64,000 nucleotides of DNA from Martinezella lusitana (GTDB lineage Bacteria; Pseudomonadota; Alphaproteobacteria; Rhizobiales; Rhizobiaceae). The stretch spans positions 1 to 64,000 of the forward strand of contig NZ_JACHBG010000007.1 of assembly GCF_014207095.1 (NCBI RefSeq). The letters run 5' to 3'. Made by a program: the position numbers and the translations under genes. The notes under the pieces were generated by a model. It was not told the DNA's origin and ran no database searches. It saw nothing but the letters and a program-made list of their open reading frames with translations. Below, piece after piece: positions 9,540 to 17,670 of the stretch; position 1 is the first letter of the stretch, and every line of letters begins with the position of its first letter.

Positions 9540-10252
9540 GGTCTTGCCCCGTCGATAGCGGCATGTCGAGCCGAGCGGGCAAGCCCTCCGAAGGCGTCGA
9601 GAAGGCGATCCCGCCAGTGGAAAATCGGATCGTCCGCTTCCAGCAGCTCGACCGGGCTCGTACAGCGAGCCCACATGAACATGCCGAACACGCAATAATC
9701 GGCATAGGCCGATGTCACGCCGGATAGATAGGGGGCCTTTCTCAGAGCATCGCGCAACGGCGACAAAGCGCTCCGCAAAGCAGAGAGATGGGCGGGACGA
9801 TCCGCAACGACGGCTTCGAGGTTCTGGCCGAAGCGCTTCTCGCGCGATGCACGGAAATAGGCCTGATCGACAGGGGCCAAACAATCATGAATGTCGAGCA
9901 GAATGATACGGGCAATCAGCGGCAACAGCGTCCTGTCGGCCCAGGCATTGATAAAGGCGGCAAGTGGTATCGCCGCTTCTCCTCCAAACAGGGGAGGGGT
10001 GTCTGGATATTGCGCATCCAGATATTGGCTGATCCGCCAGGAATCGCTGACGATTTCTGTGCCGTCGACCAGCACCGGCACATAGCCCTGACCAGAGAAG
10101 GCGATGGCTTCCCTTTCGGTGAAGCGCCAAGGACGGGTTTCCGCTGTAAGCCCCTTATGCGCAAGCGCCATGCGGACCTTCCAGCAGTGTGGGCTGAAAA
10201 GCAGTTCCGGATCTGCTCCGGCGAGTTCGTAGAGTACCATGCCCAAGCTCAT
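9536..10252 (-). CDS. Glutathione S-transferase family protein
   Basis: A 238-residue GST: thioredoxin-like N-terminal domain (FSPHCWKVRMAL at 19-30, the cis-Pro motif YVPVLVDG at about 57-64 and EIVSDSWRISQYL for the glutathione gamma-glutamyl site) followed by an all-helical C-terminal domain. SPHCWK suggests a Ser/Cys-type enzyme. It is the upstream partner of the thioesterase gene (4-bp overlap). The start could also be the ATG at 10240; neither has a strong ribosome-binding site. Confidence 0.85.
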   Translation of the reverse strand: MSLGMVLYELAGADPELLFSPHCWKVRMALAHKGLTAETRPWRFTEREAIAFSGQGYVPVLVDGTEIVSDSWRISQYLDAQYPDTPPLFGGEAAIPLAAFINAWADRTLLPLIARIILLDIHDCLAPVDQAYFRASREKRFGQNLEAVVADRPAHLSALRSALSPLRDALRKAPYLSGVTSAYADYCVFGMFMWARCTSPVELLEADDPIFHWRDRLLDAFGGLARSARHAAIDGARP

Positions 10253-11161
10253 CTCATTGGCCCTTAAAGTTCTTCGCAGCCTGGCCGAAGAGACAGAACC
10301 TGCCGCCTTTACTGTTATGAATGCCGTTGAAATTCAAAGTGAAATAGCAGCTGACTTGAAGGTCTGCGCAAGCAGGCGCGATCTTATGGCCGTTCGCACC
10401 CGTCCCATTGCGAAGGTCGATCATCTCTGCTCCTCGGCAGCATATTAAAGCTGCTTAGCAAAACGATCATCGGCTTTGCTTGAGCTGTCAAGAATGAAGC
10501 GAGATCAATGCTGCAAAAACGAAGCTCAATAGGGGCGTGAGCTCAATCTTCAGGCAACGGCGGGCAAAGTTGCAAGAGAGCGCAGTCCTTGAAATGCGGC
10601 CGGCCATAGAGTGCAAGGCGTCGACCCGGCAATTCCTTGTCGGCTCTTGATGCTTGAGCATGTCCGTCTTACGTGGGGTTGCGGATCTGCTCCATTCTCA
10701 AGCTTTCATGCAAACTCGGACAGGAGCCGCTGTGCTTTTTTTGACTTGCGCTCGGCGCTATTTCGCGCCTTGCGCCGCATCGGCCTATCTCGACGTGAAT
10801 GGTATCCCACAACTCGTGGAGGATCTCACTTGCCATAGCTGCCTGGCTTTCACGCATGGTGGCCGTTGCCCGAATGGGATCGCGAGGCATAGTGGTGGAA
10901 GCATCACGATGCAGGGAATATGGCGGCCTACAGAAAACTCCCGGCTTAGCCGGGGCGAGCGGTGTTGCGGGACGAGCCGGACCGTAAAGCGTCCGCCATC
11001 GCGCAGCAGATCGTTGTGCGATAGCAGAGCCGCATTCATGCACGTTTCGTCGTTTGCGAGGTCACCTCTTTGGCAAGGCTGCACGCCCTTGGACGTGCGG
11101 TACTTCGGTTGCCGCTCGAACAGTACTCGGCTGCCCTGTACCCTTTATGAGCTTGGCAGGA
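10253..11161. other. Long gene-poor interval
   Basis: About 900 bp without an intact gene. The only protein-like signal is a decayed LysR fragment at 10747-10941. Other open frames on both strands give Arg/Cys/Ser-rich translations typical of non-coding GC-rich DNA. The region looks like decayed coding sequence, not a control region. Confidence 0.5.
10747..10941 (+). pseudogene. Remnant of a LysR-type regulator (effector domain)
   Basis: The plus-strand frame reads RRYFAP..SAYL..NGIPQ..EDLT.H.CLAFTHGG and later QGIWRPTEN. This follows the order of a conserved stretch of LysR substrate-binding domains (pattern A-P-A-Y-L-x-x-x-G-x-P-x-x-P-x-D-L-x-x-H-x-C-L-x-F, then G-x-W-x-x-N). The helix-turn-helix and the second lobe are missing on either side, and no start codon is in place, so this is a fragment. 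An alternative is chance resemblance. Confidence 0.5.
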
Positions 11162-11683
11162 TCAGCCCAGGCGCAGGGATTGCACAGCGGCCTCGAGAAT
11201 TTCAACGGCGTCGCTTCGCCGCTTGTTTTGCAGGCGCTGCTTTCCGATCGCTTTCAGTGCCTCTCCGCCGAATGATTCCATGATCTCGGGCAAATGCCGT
11301 ATGCCGCCGCGGGCTCCCCAGCTGCCATCCCTGATCTCCGTCGGAAATACCCAGACGCGCCGGGCGATCTCGTCGCTCGATGTGCCTTCGGCGCGGGCGA
11401 CTGCTGCGGTTACCTCCTTGACCAGACTGGCTCTGGCCTCGCCGGTATATTGCCCTTCGGGGACAGTCGGCACTATGCGATAGATCGGGGCAGGTGCGGG
11501 TTTGCCGGCCCGATAGACGACGGCCGGCCTGTGCACGAATATCCAGCTTACGTCTCGCACCCGCTCATTGCTTGGATCGAGCCCCTCATGCGCTATCAGT
11601 ATGTCGGTGAGCTCGCGCATCAACGATGCCTCGCTATCAGCGCTAAGCGCATCTTCCGGGATGAACACATCGATCATTGGCAT
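11162..11683 (-). CDS. Tautomerase-superfamily protein
   Basis: A 173-residue protein beginning Met-Pro-Met-Ile-Asp; after Met removal the N-terminal proline would be the catalytic base typical of 4-oxalocrotonate tautomerase/MIF-like enzymes. Its length corresponds to two fused tautomerase-like repeats (about 1-65 and 70-130) plus a C-terminal extension. The frame is open to 11794, but AAGGAG stands 9 nt before the 11683 ATG, and that start puts Pro at position 2. It is divergent from a GATase/AraC regulator 103 bp away, which may control it. Confidence 0.75.
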   Translation of the reverse strand: MPMIDVFIPEDALSADSEASLMRELTDILIAHEGLDPSNERVRDVSWIFVHRPAVVYRAGKPAPAPIYRIVPTVPEGQYTGEARASLVKEVTAAVARAEGTSSDEIARRVWVFPTEIRDGSWGARGGIRHLPEIMESFGGEALKAIGKQRLQNKRRSDAVEILEAAVQSLRLG

Positions 11684-11786
11684 TGCAGTCGTCTCCTTGG
11701 ATCGTTTCGATGGCCCATATTGCTCTTTCATTGTCGTGGCAGAAGTGGCAGTATAGCCAATCTTAGCGGCAAATCGGACAGGCTCG

Positions 11787-12821
11787 ATGATCATCCGGAT
11801 TTGGGTTTATGACGGCATCCTGGCCTCGGGTGTCTCGGCGCCTGTCGACGTCTTCATGGCCGCCAATCACTTCGCTGCCAAGCAACAGGCCCGTTCAGCC
11901 GCACGGGACGTTCAGCTTACATGGCGGGTGGAATCGCTGGACGGTTTGCCGATACGCACCGCTTCCGGTCAACTGATTGAGGTTGACGGCAGGATCGGTG
12001 CCCGAAAGCCGGCAGATGCTGTCATCGTGACAGCTCCTTTCGTCGGTGAACTGGACAGCTTCATCATGCACCGCGATCGGTTGGCCGCACTTTCCAGTGC
12101 CCTGCGGCACCTGCATGAGAAAGGTAGCTATATCGCCTCCTATTGCACCGGTGCCTATCTGCTCGCCGAAGCCGGCCTGCTCGACGGTCGGATGGCGACC
12201 ACGCATTGGTCGCGCGCGGACGATTTCGCGCGGCGCTATCCCCGTGTCACGCTTCGCGCCCAGGAGTTCCTGACCGAGCAGGATCGCATCATCTGCGGCG
12301 GAGCGGTTACCTCGTTCCTGGTGCTTGCGATGCGCCTCGTCGAATTGTTCTTAGGGTCACAGCTTGCGACAATCACCGCAAAGGCAATGCTGATCGATAC
12401 GAACCGAATCTCGCAAATGTCCTATGCCAACCTTGTGCTGGAGCATGACCATGGCGACCGCCTCGTCGCGCAGGCGCAACAGCAAATGGAGGCCGCGCTT
12501 GCCAAGGAATTTCGCCTGTCGGAACTTGCCGCCCGCCTCGCCGTCAGCGAGCGCACGCTCCACAGGCGCTTTCTGCAGGCCGTTGGGCAGCCGCCACTCA
12601 GCTATCTGCAGACCTTGCGCATCGAGGTCGCCAAACGTCTGCTCGAGACCAGTGACATCAATTTCGAAACCGTAAGCCAGAATGTCGGCTATACGGATTT
12701 CGGGACCTTCCGCGATCTGTTCAAGCGTAAGACAGGGCTGTCGCCCAGGGATTATCGACGCCAATTCACCAAGGTGCCGGTACGGCCCGGCGCCCATCAG
12801 GACGCGGGCGGGCTGGGCTGA
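11787..12821 (+). CDS. GlxA-type transcriptional regulator (DJ-1/PfpI-like domain plus AraC HTH)
   Basis: A 344-residue regulator. Residues about 1-190 form a class I glutamine-amidotransferase-like (DJ-1/PfpI) domain with ASYCTGAYLLAEAGLLDG around the nucleophile-elbow Cys and TTHW nearby. Residues about 225-325 form an AraC/XylS double helix-turn-helix (LSELAARLAVSERTLHRRF and ETVSQNVGYTDFGTFRDLFK). The ligand is unknown. It is divergent from the tautomerase gene, the likely target by position. Confidence 0.85.
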   Translation: MIIRIWVYDGILASGVSAPVDVFMAANHFAAKQQARSAARDVQLTWRVESLDGLPIRTASGQLIEVDGRIGARKPADAVIVTAPFVGELDSFIMHRDRLAALSSALRHLHEKGSYIASYCTGAYLLAEAGLLDGRMATTHWSRADDFARRYPRVTLRAQEFLTEQDRIICGGAVTSFLVLAMRLVELFLGSQLATITAKAMLIDTNRISQMSYANLVLEHDHGDRLVAQAQQQMEAALAKEFRLSELAARLAVSERTLHRRFLQAVGQPPLSYLQTLRIEVAKRLLETSDINFETVSQNVGYTDFGTFRDLFKRKTGLSPRDYRRQFTKVPVRPGAHQDAGGLG

Positions 12822-12871
12822 CATTTGGCAAGACGCTCGATGGCCGGCCCACGGCGCCGCCCATCAGAGCG

Positions 12872-13486
12872 TTAGCAGAATGGAAATGCCTGAAACGCGT
12901 CAGTCGCTTCGGCCCGGTCGGAAAGGCGGGCAAGTGCGGGGTAGGCGTCTGGGCCGACAATCTCCGGCAGCATCTCGTGCGAAAAGCGATAGGCAACGGC
13001 ACTGGTGATGTCGGCCTGGAGCGGGCGGTCGCCGAACAGCCATCGATCTGACCGCCCAAGCTCCTCTTCCAGCAGGCGATAGGCGGCCACCAGCTGGCCA
13101 CGGATCCGATCGAGCCAGGGTTGATGCCATTTCTCCGATGGGCGGAGGTTGCGCTCGTAGACGATCTGAACCGTCTTCTCGCAGGTAGCGAGCGCGAGGC
13201 CAACAATCCGCTGAGCCCGAGCGTGGGTCTTGAGATCAACCGGTGACAGTTTGAGCTCCGAGGCGGCCAACCGTTCGACATGTTCGAGAATGAGGCCTGA
13301 ATCCATCAACACCACATTGTCGTGCGTAACCAATGATGGAGCTTTCACAACGGCATTGATGGCGGAAAACGCATCGAAGGTCGAGAATACCGACAGCGGG
13401 ACATGTTCGAAGGGAATATCCTGCAGATGCAAGGAAATGGCGACCCGTCGTACATAAGGCGAGTCCAACATTCCGATCAGTTTCAT
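12872..13486 (-). CDS. Glutathione S-transferase family protein
   Basis: A 204-residue GST with N-terminal MLDSPYVRRVAISL (Ser-Pro at the glutathione-thiol site), a short thioredoxin-like domain to about 80 and a helical C-terminal domain. The frame opens at 13507, but the ATG at 13486 follows GGAG by 8 nt and starts the beta strand MKLIGML, so it is the likely start. It is divergent from the FtrA-like regulator at 13617. The substrate cannot be deduced. Confidence 0.85.
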   Translation of the reverse strand: MKLIGMLDSPYVRRVAISLHLQDIPFEHVPLSVFSTFDAFSAINAVVKAPSLVTHDNVVLMDSGLILEHVERLAASELKLSPVDLKTHARAQRIVGLALATCEKTVQIVYERNLRPSEKWHQPWLDRIRGQLVAAYRLLEEELGRSDRWLFGDRPLQADITSAVAYRFSHEMLPEIVGPDAYPALARLSDRAEATDAFQAFPFC

Positions 13487-13616
13487 TGCTCGTTCTCCAT
13501 GTCTCATTGCGATCTCGCAGACGTTCGCGCGTATCGCAAATCCGCCTCATGAGAGCGAGGCTAACGGCGCAGGGTGGCGGTTGCCAGTGACCGATATTGC
13601 CACTATCGTAAGGATC

Positions 13617-14654
13617 ATGCCAAAAGATCGAAATCCGCTCGTTGTCATCCTTGCCTATGATCGATTGTGTACTTTCGAGTTCGGCTGTGCCTTCGAAGTC
13701 TTCGGACTGTCCCGCCCGGAGATGGGGCCGGATTGGTATCGGTGCATGACCGCAGCGATCGAGCCTGCTCCCATCCGATGTGCAGGGGGATTACAGCTTC
13801 AACCAGATGGCGGGCTGGAACTGCTCGATGCCGCCGATACGATCGTCCTGCCTGGCTGGCGGTCGCCGGACGATCCAGCTCCCGAAGCATTGCTGGAGGC
13901 GCTTCGTCGGGCGCACGCCGCAGGTATCCGCATTGTATCCATCTGCGGCGGGGCCTTCGTTTTGGCACAGGCCGGTCTGCTGTCCGGAAGACGGGCGACC
14001 ACGCATTGGCACCATCTCGGCAAACTCGCGGCTCGCTATCCGCAAATTACGATAGAGCGACAGGCGCTTTATGTCGACGAAGGTACGATCCTGACCTCGG
14101 CAGGCAGCGCCGCGGGCCTCGATCTGTGCATCCATATCGTGCGCAGGGATTTTGGAGCGAGAGCGGCAAACAGTGTTGCGAGGCGACTTGTCGTTCCCTC
14201 GCATCGCGATGGCGGGCAATCCCAATTTCTGGAGCGTCCGGTGCCGCCGCCATCAGGCACACGTCTTTCGGCACTGCTCGATTTGGTCAGGGGGCGGATT
14301 GACGAGCAGTGGACCGTCGAGCGCATGGCAAGACAAGCGCGAGTGAGCATACGCAGCATTCATCGCCACATTAGCGAGGCGACCGGGATGGCGCCGGGCC
14401 AATGGCTGCAACGGGAGCGCATCGCATATGCGCGCGAACTTCTCGAAGAGACGACACTTTCCGTGGAGACCGTCGCTGCCCGCTCCGGCTTTGGCACAAC
14501 AACCAATTTTCGCCAGCACTTCCGCGCAGTGGTCGGGCTGCCGCCGACAAGCTACCGTAGCCGGTTTAATATTGGAGAAACCGCAGGGCAATTCGAGCGT
14601 CAAAGCCAAGGTGGGGCAACGGTGGGTCACCCTTCCTTGGCTCGACGGAAATGA
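13617..14654 (+). CDS. FtrA-type transcriptional regulator (GATase-like domain plus AraC HTH)
   Basis: A 345-residue protein with the same two-domain plan as the regulator at 11787: a DJ-1/PfpI-like domain (SICGGAFVLAQAGLLSGRRATTHW, Cys at the nucleophile position) and a C-terminal AraC double helix-turn-helix (VERMARQARVSIRSIHRHI, then VETVAARSGFGTTTNFRQHF). YDRLCTFEFGCAFEVFGL near the N-terminus matches FtrA-like proteins. A TTG at 13581 would add 12 residues; I prefer the ATG at 13617 because AAGGA precedes it. It is divergent from a GST gene. Confidence 0.85.
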   Translation: MPKDRNPLVVILAYDRLCTFEFGCAFEVFGLSRPEMGPDWYRCMTAAIEPAPIRCAGGLQLQPDGGLELLDAADTIVLPGWRSPDDPAPEALLEALRRAHAAGIRIVSICGGAFVLAQAGLLSGRRATTHWHHLGKLAARYPQITIERQALYVDEGTILTSAGSAAGLDLCIHIVRRDFGARAANSVARRLVVPSHRDGGQSQFLERPVPPPSGTRLSALLDLVRGRIDEQWTVERMARQARVSIRSIHRHISEATGMAPGQWLQRERIAYARELLEETTLSVETVAARSGFGTTTNFRQHFRAVVGLPPTSYRSRFNIGETAGQFERQSQGGATVGHPSLARRK

Positions 14655-14718
14655 AACTGTGTAATTATGCAGGCGCCCAAGCCGCGCCAAGCATCGGACA
14701 CCCACCTTCCTGGCCGCT

Positions 14719-15420
14719 TCAGTTTGCAGATAGCTTCTCGGCCAAGACGGCAAGCAGCACATGCTGGTTGCGCAGATGGCCTTCATCCACGCTCAGCTCC
14801 TGATGCTCATCGGCAATGTGCAGGGTGCGGCTTTGGGCGCCCGTATCGGATTGGTTGACGAACCGGATCGTGCTGATGGTGGCGATCGCAATGCGGCCCT
14901 CGCGCAGGATCAAGACGTCCTGGTCCAAAGACGCACCCGGACCGAACTCGACCTTTTCGCCCCTCTCAAGCGCAGCGTGTACCTTCCGCCAGAGATACGG
15001 CAAGGTTCGCTCCTCCAATAGACGTTCCCAGATTTCGGCGGCTTGCCAAATATCCCAGCGCAGCAAGAGCTGCTTGCCATCTGACATAAGAATTTCAGTC
15101 GCAGCCTTGCCAACATAGGATCCAACATTGCTCATCTCGGCATAGGGATAGATCTTCCGGCCGTAGACCACGGCCTGCTCGTCAAAGGTCAGTTGCTTTG
15201 GGCTGAACGCATAATAGACAAGCGTCGACCATTGGCCGACCATCATCAATAACATCAGGCCGCCGAGAATGACGGCGCTGGTTGGGAGTGCGGCAAAGCC
15301 ATATCGTCCGCAAAAGGCGGCGATTGCGCTGGCCGCAACTGCGCCCGTCAAGCTTATGAGCAGAGAGCGAAGGGGCAATCGTCGCTTCGCATGGAATGCT
15401 GAAAACTGCTCATCAACCAT
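14719..15420 (-). CDS. Membrane protein of unknown function (second of an overlapping pair)
   Basis: About 233 residues with two hydrophobic helices at about 17-38 and 46-70, then a soluble domain with strand-rich segments (LTFDEQAVVYGRKIYPYAEMSNVG) that looks PH-like/YcxB-like. The frame extends to 15477. I chose the ATG at 15420 because it overlaps the stop of the preceding gene by 8 bp, suggesting coupling, though I see no strong ribosome-binding site. No enzymatic motif is visible. Confidence 0.6.
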   Translation of the reverse strand: MVDEQFSAFHAKRRLPLRSLLISLTGAVAASAIAAFCGRYGFAALPTSAVILGGLMLLMMVGQWSTLVYYAFSPKQLTFDEQAVVYGRKIYPYAEMSNVGSYVGKAATEILMSDGKQLLLRWDIWQAAEIWERLLEERTLPYLWRKVHAALERGEKVEFGPGASLDQDVLILREGRIAIATISTIRFVNQSDTGAQSRTLHIADEHQELSVDEGHLRNQHVLLAVLAEKLSAN

Positions 15421-15937
15421 GGGGTAGCGAATGGCTCGCCGCCGCCGCATAAAGACTGCATAGCCGCAAATATTCATCGCGCTTCATGCGCAAGTGTGTG
15501 GCGACGACAGTATGGCTTTTCGCGGGATCGCCACCTCGCAGAGAGATGATGCTGTTCGTCTTGATCACGCGATATGTGTCGATCCAGTCATTCTCGATCA
15601 CGGTCGGCCATGCCATCAACTTGTCGAATCTCCGCGTGCGGAGGTGTAACCCGGCCTTCGAGAGTATGATGATCGGTTGCCTCACATAGCGAAATTGCAG
15701 AAGTAGAACCGCGGCAGCGGCCAGAAAAAGGATCGCAAAACCGATCGCCCAGTTTGTTTTGCCCATGGAAATCAGCAGCGTGCTCAATGCACCGCCAGCA
15801 ATGATGTAAAGCGCCAGCCGGAACAGGATTTTCGGCACGGACACGAAGATTTCATGGGGCTGCTCCAGTTGGCGCAGCATGTTTTCGTTCAGATATATCG
15901 AGGTGTCCGAGGTCCGGGTCGCGAATGAGGTTGTCAT
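15413..15937 (-). CDS. Membrane protein resembling the STM3941 family
   Basis: About 174 residues: a short N-terminal segment, two membrane helices at about 33-55 and 60-82, then a compact strand-rich domain (PIIILSKAGLHLRTRRFDKLMAWPTV..). The plan, helix pair followed by a PH-like domain that reads I-x-W-x-x-I, resembles the uncharacterised STM3941 family. A TTG at 15946 is an alternative start. It lies upstream of and overlaps the gene ending at 14719, which has the same general plan, so the two may act together at the inner membrane. Confidence 0.6.
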   Translation of the reverse strand: MTTSFATRTSDTSIYLNENMLRQLEQPHEIFVSVPKILFRLALYIIAGGALSTLLISMGKTNWAIGFAILFLAAAAVLLLQFRYVRQPIIILSKAGLHLRTRRFDKLMAWPTVIENDWIDTYRVIKTNSIISLRGGDPAKSHTVVATHLRMKRDEYLRLCSLYAAAASHSLPHG

Positions 15938-16188
15938 AGGAATCAAAATCCATTCTTCATATTGAAGACGTCGAGATTAAAAGCCGATGCTGCGGCGGAA
16001 TCACCAGATGCCGTCGCATGTCACCGATATAGTCGGATACATGTCCATGTCGATCCTGGTCGCGATCTTGACTGTGATCGTCGGTCCAACGTGCACAGGC
16101 AAACGCCTCCAACAGGCTGAGCTTGTGCGCAAGGCTGTCGCGAAGAAAACAGGGGCGGTGTCGCAAGACCCGAGCGCGCACGCGTAAG

Positions 16189-17670
16189 CTATCGATGCGA
16201 TTGGAACCTTCCTGGTGCCTGGACGGGACTTTCGGTGGAGCTATCGATGTGCGTGACCGCGGTCGCCTGGGCTGAAACAGCGCCGCCGACGGCGATCAAT
16301 ACGGGATTTTCGTAGCCGATTTTCCCTATGCCTTCGGCAAGATTTTCGAGGCTGCCGTGCCATTGCTGCTGCGTGCTGCGACTGACGTCGGCCATGATGA
16401 CCGTGCGAGTGGAAGGTTCAAGGCCTTCGGCGATCAGCCTGCTGGCGATGAGCGCCGCCGTCCTGCCACCCATGTAAAACACGGTTGTCGTATGGGGGTC
16501 GGCAACGCAGGCCCAGTCGATATCAGCCGGTAGTCCACCGTGGCGGGAGTGGCCGGTGATGAAGCGTACGGATTGGGCGTAGTCGCGGTGAGTGAGGGAC
16601 ATGCCGAGGCAGGAGGCCATGGCGCTTGCTGCCGTAATGCCGGGAACAATGTCGACGGAGATACCTTCGCGGCGAAGATGGTCGATTTCCTCGCCGGCAC
16701 GACCGAAGACCATCGGGTCGCCCGACTTGAGGCGAACGACGCGCTTGCCGGCCTTGGCGAGGGCCAGCATCGTGGCGTTGATATCCTCCTGCTTGCAGCT
16801 TTCGCGTCCTCCACGCTTTCCCACCAGCATCCGTTTGGCCTCGCGGCGCGCGAGTTCCAGCACCTCGCTCGAAACAAGGTCATCGAACAGGATCACATCG
16901 GCAGCCTGCAAGGCGCGGACGGCTTTGAGCGTCAAAAGCTCGGCGTCGCCCGGGCCGGCACCCACGAGCGTCACGTGACCGGCAGTCCTGCCATCGTTGC
17001 GAGCAGGGCTGGCGGCTGCGAGCAGGTCCGGCACCATATCGGTGTCGGGTTCCTCGCCTGCAAAGGCGCGATCGACGAAACCTTCCCAGAAGCGCCGTCG
17101 TTGAACCGGGGACAGGGCCTCCGTCACATGGGAGCGGATGGTCTGGGCAAATCGGGCCCATGATTTGAGCGAGGGAGGAAGCAGCGTTTCGATGCGCCGA
17201 CGGATAGCCTGGCCGAGGATGGGAGCGGCGCCGTCCGTCGAGATGCCTATGACCACGGGCGAGCGGTTGACGATCGAGCCGAACTTGAATTGACAGAATT
17301 GCGGGATGTCGATGACGTTGACGGGAACTCCGGCTGCGATGGCGCGATCGTGGAAATGGCGTGCCTCCTCCTTGGTTTGGCAATCGCCGACCGCCAGGGC
17401 AAAGCCGTTGAAACACACCGACTGCCAGCAGGTATCGTGATGGATGAACTGGCCGTCTCGCTCCGTGAAAACCTCTGAAAGCTCGGTGGCAGGACAGAAG
17501 ACATGCACCTCCGCGCCAGCGGCCGCCAGAAGTTCGGCTTTCCACGCCGCTCCGTCGCTACCGCCGGCAACCAGCACGGCCTTCCCCTTGATGTCAAAAA
17601 ACAATGGCAGCGAGGCGAGGGGAGCTATGCGCTCCTGTCTGTCATTCGGCTGCTTGGCGAAGGCAATCAT
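16189..17670 (-). CDS. cysG: Siroheme synthase CysG (dehydrogenase/ferrochelatase plus uroporphyrinogen methyltransferase)
   Basis: A 493-residue fusion. Residues about 15-215 form the precorrin-2 dehydrogenase/ferrochelatase half (LPLFFDIKGKAVLVAGG, then IDIPQFCQFKFGSIVNRSP). Residues about 235-475 form the SUMT half (VGAGPGDAELLTLKA, VGKRGG, RLKSGDPMVFGRAGEE). It makes siroheme, the cofactor of nitrite reductase. The frame is open to 18156 but this is a shadow of nasA; the ATG at 17670 follows GAGGG and overlaps the nasA end by 29 bp. It is the last gene of the nitrate operon. Confidence 0.93.
   Translation of the reverse strand: MIAFAKQPNDRQERIAPLASLPLFFDIKGKAVLVAGGSDGAAWKAELLAAAGAEVHVFCPATELSEVFTERDGQFIHHDTCWQSVCFNGFALAVGDCQTKEEARHFHDRAIAAGVPVNVIDIPQFCQFKFGSIVNRSPVVIGISTDGAAPILGQAIRRRIETLLPPSLKSWARFAQTIRSHVTEALSPVQRRRFWEGFVDRAFAGEEPDTDMVPDLLAAASPARNDGRTAGHVTLVGAGPGDAELLTLKAVRALQAADVILFDDLVSSEVLELARREAKRMLVGKRGGRESCKQEDINATMLALAKAGKRVVRLKSGDPMVFGRAGEEIDHLRREGISVDIVPGITAASAMASCLGMSLTHRDYAQSVRFITGHSRHGGLPADIDWACVADPHTTTVFYMGGRTAALIASRLIAEGLEPSTRTVIMADVSRSTQQQWHGSLENLAEGIGKIGYENPVLIAVGGAVSAQATAVTHIDSSTESPVQAPGRFQSHR

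Noticed and set aside
10785..11084. Minus-strand frames (100-124 codons) in the gene-poor interval.
   Set aside because: They are His/Arg/Pro-rich, have no ribosome-binding site, and overlap a better LysR-like reading on the plus strand.
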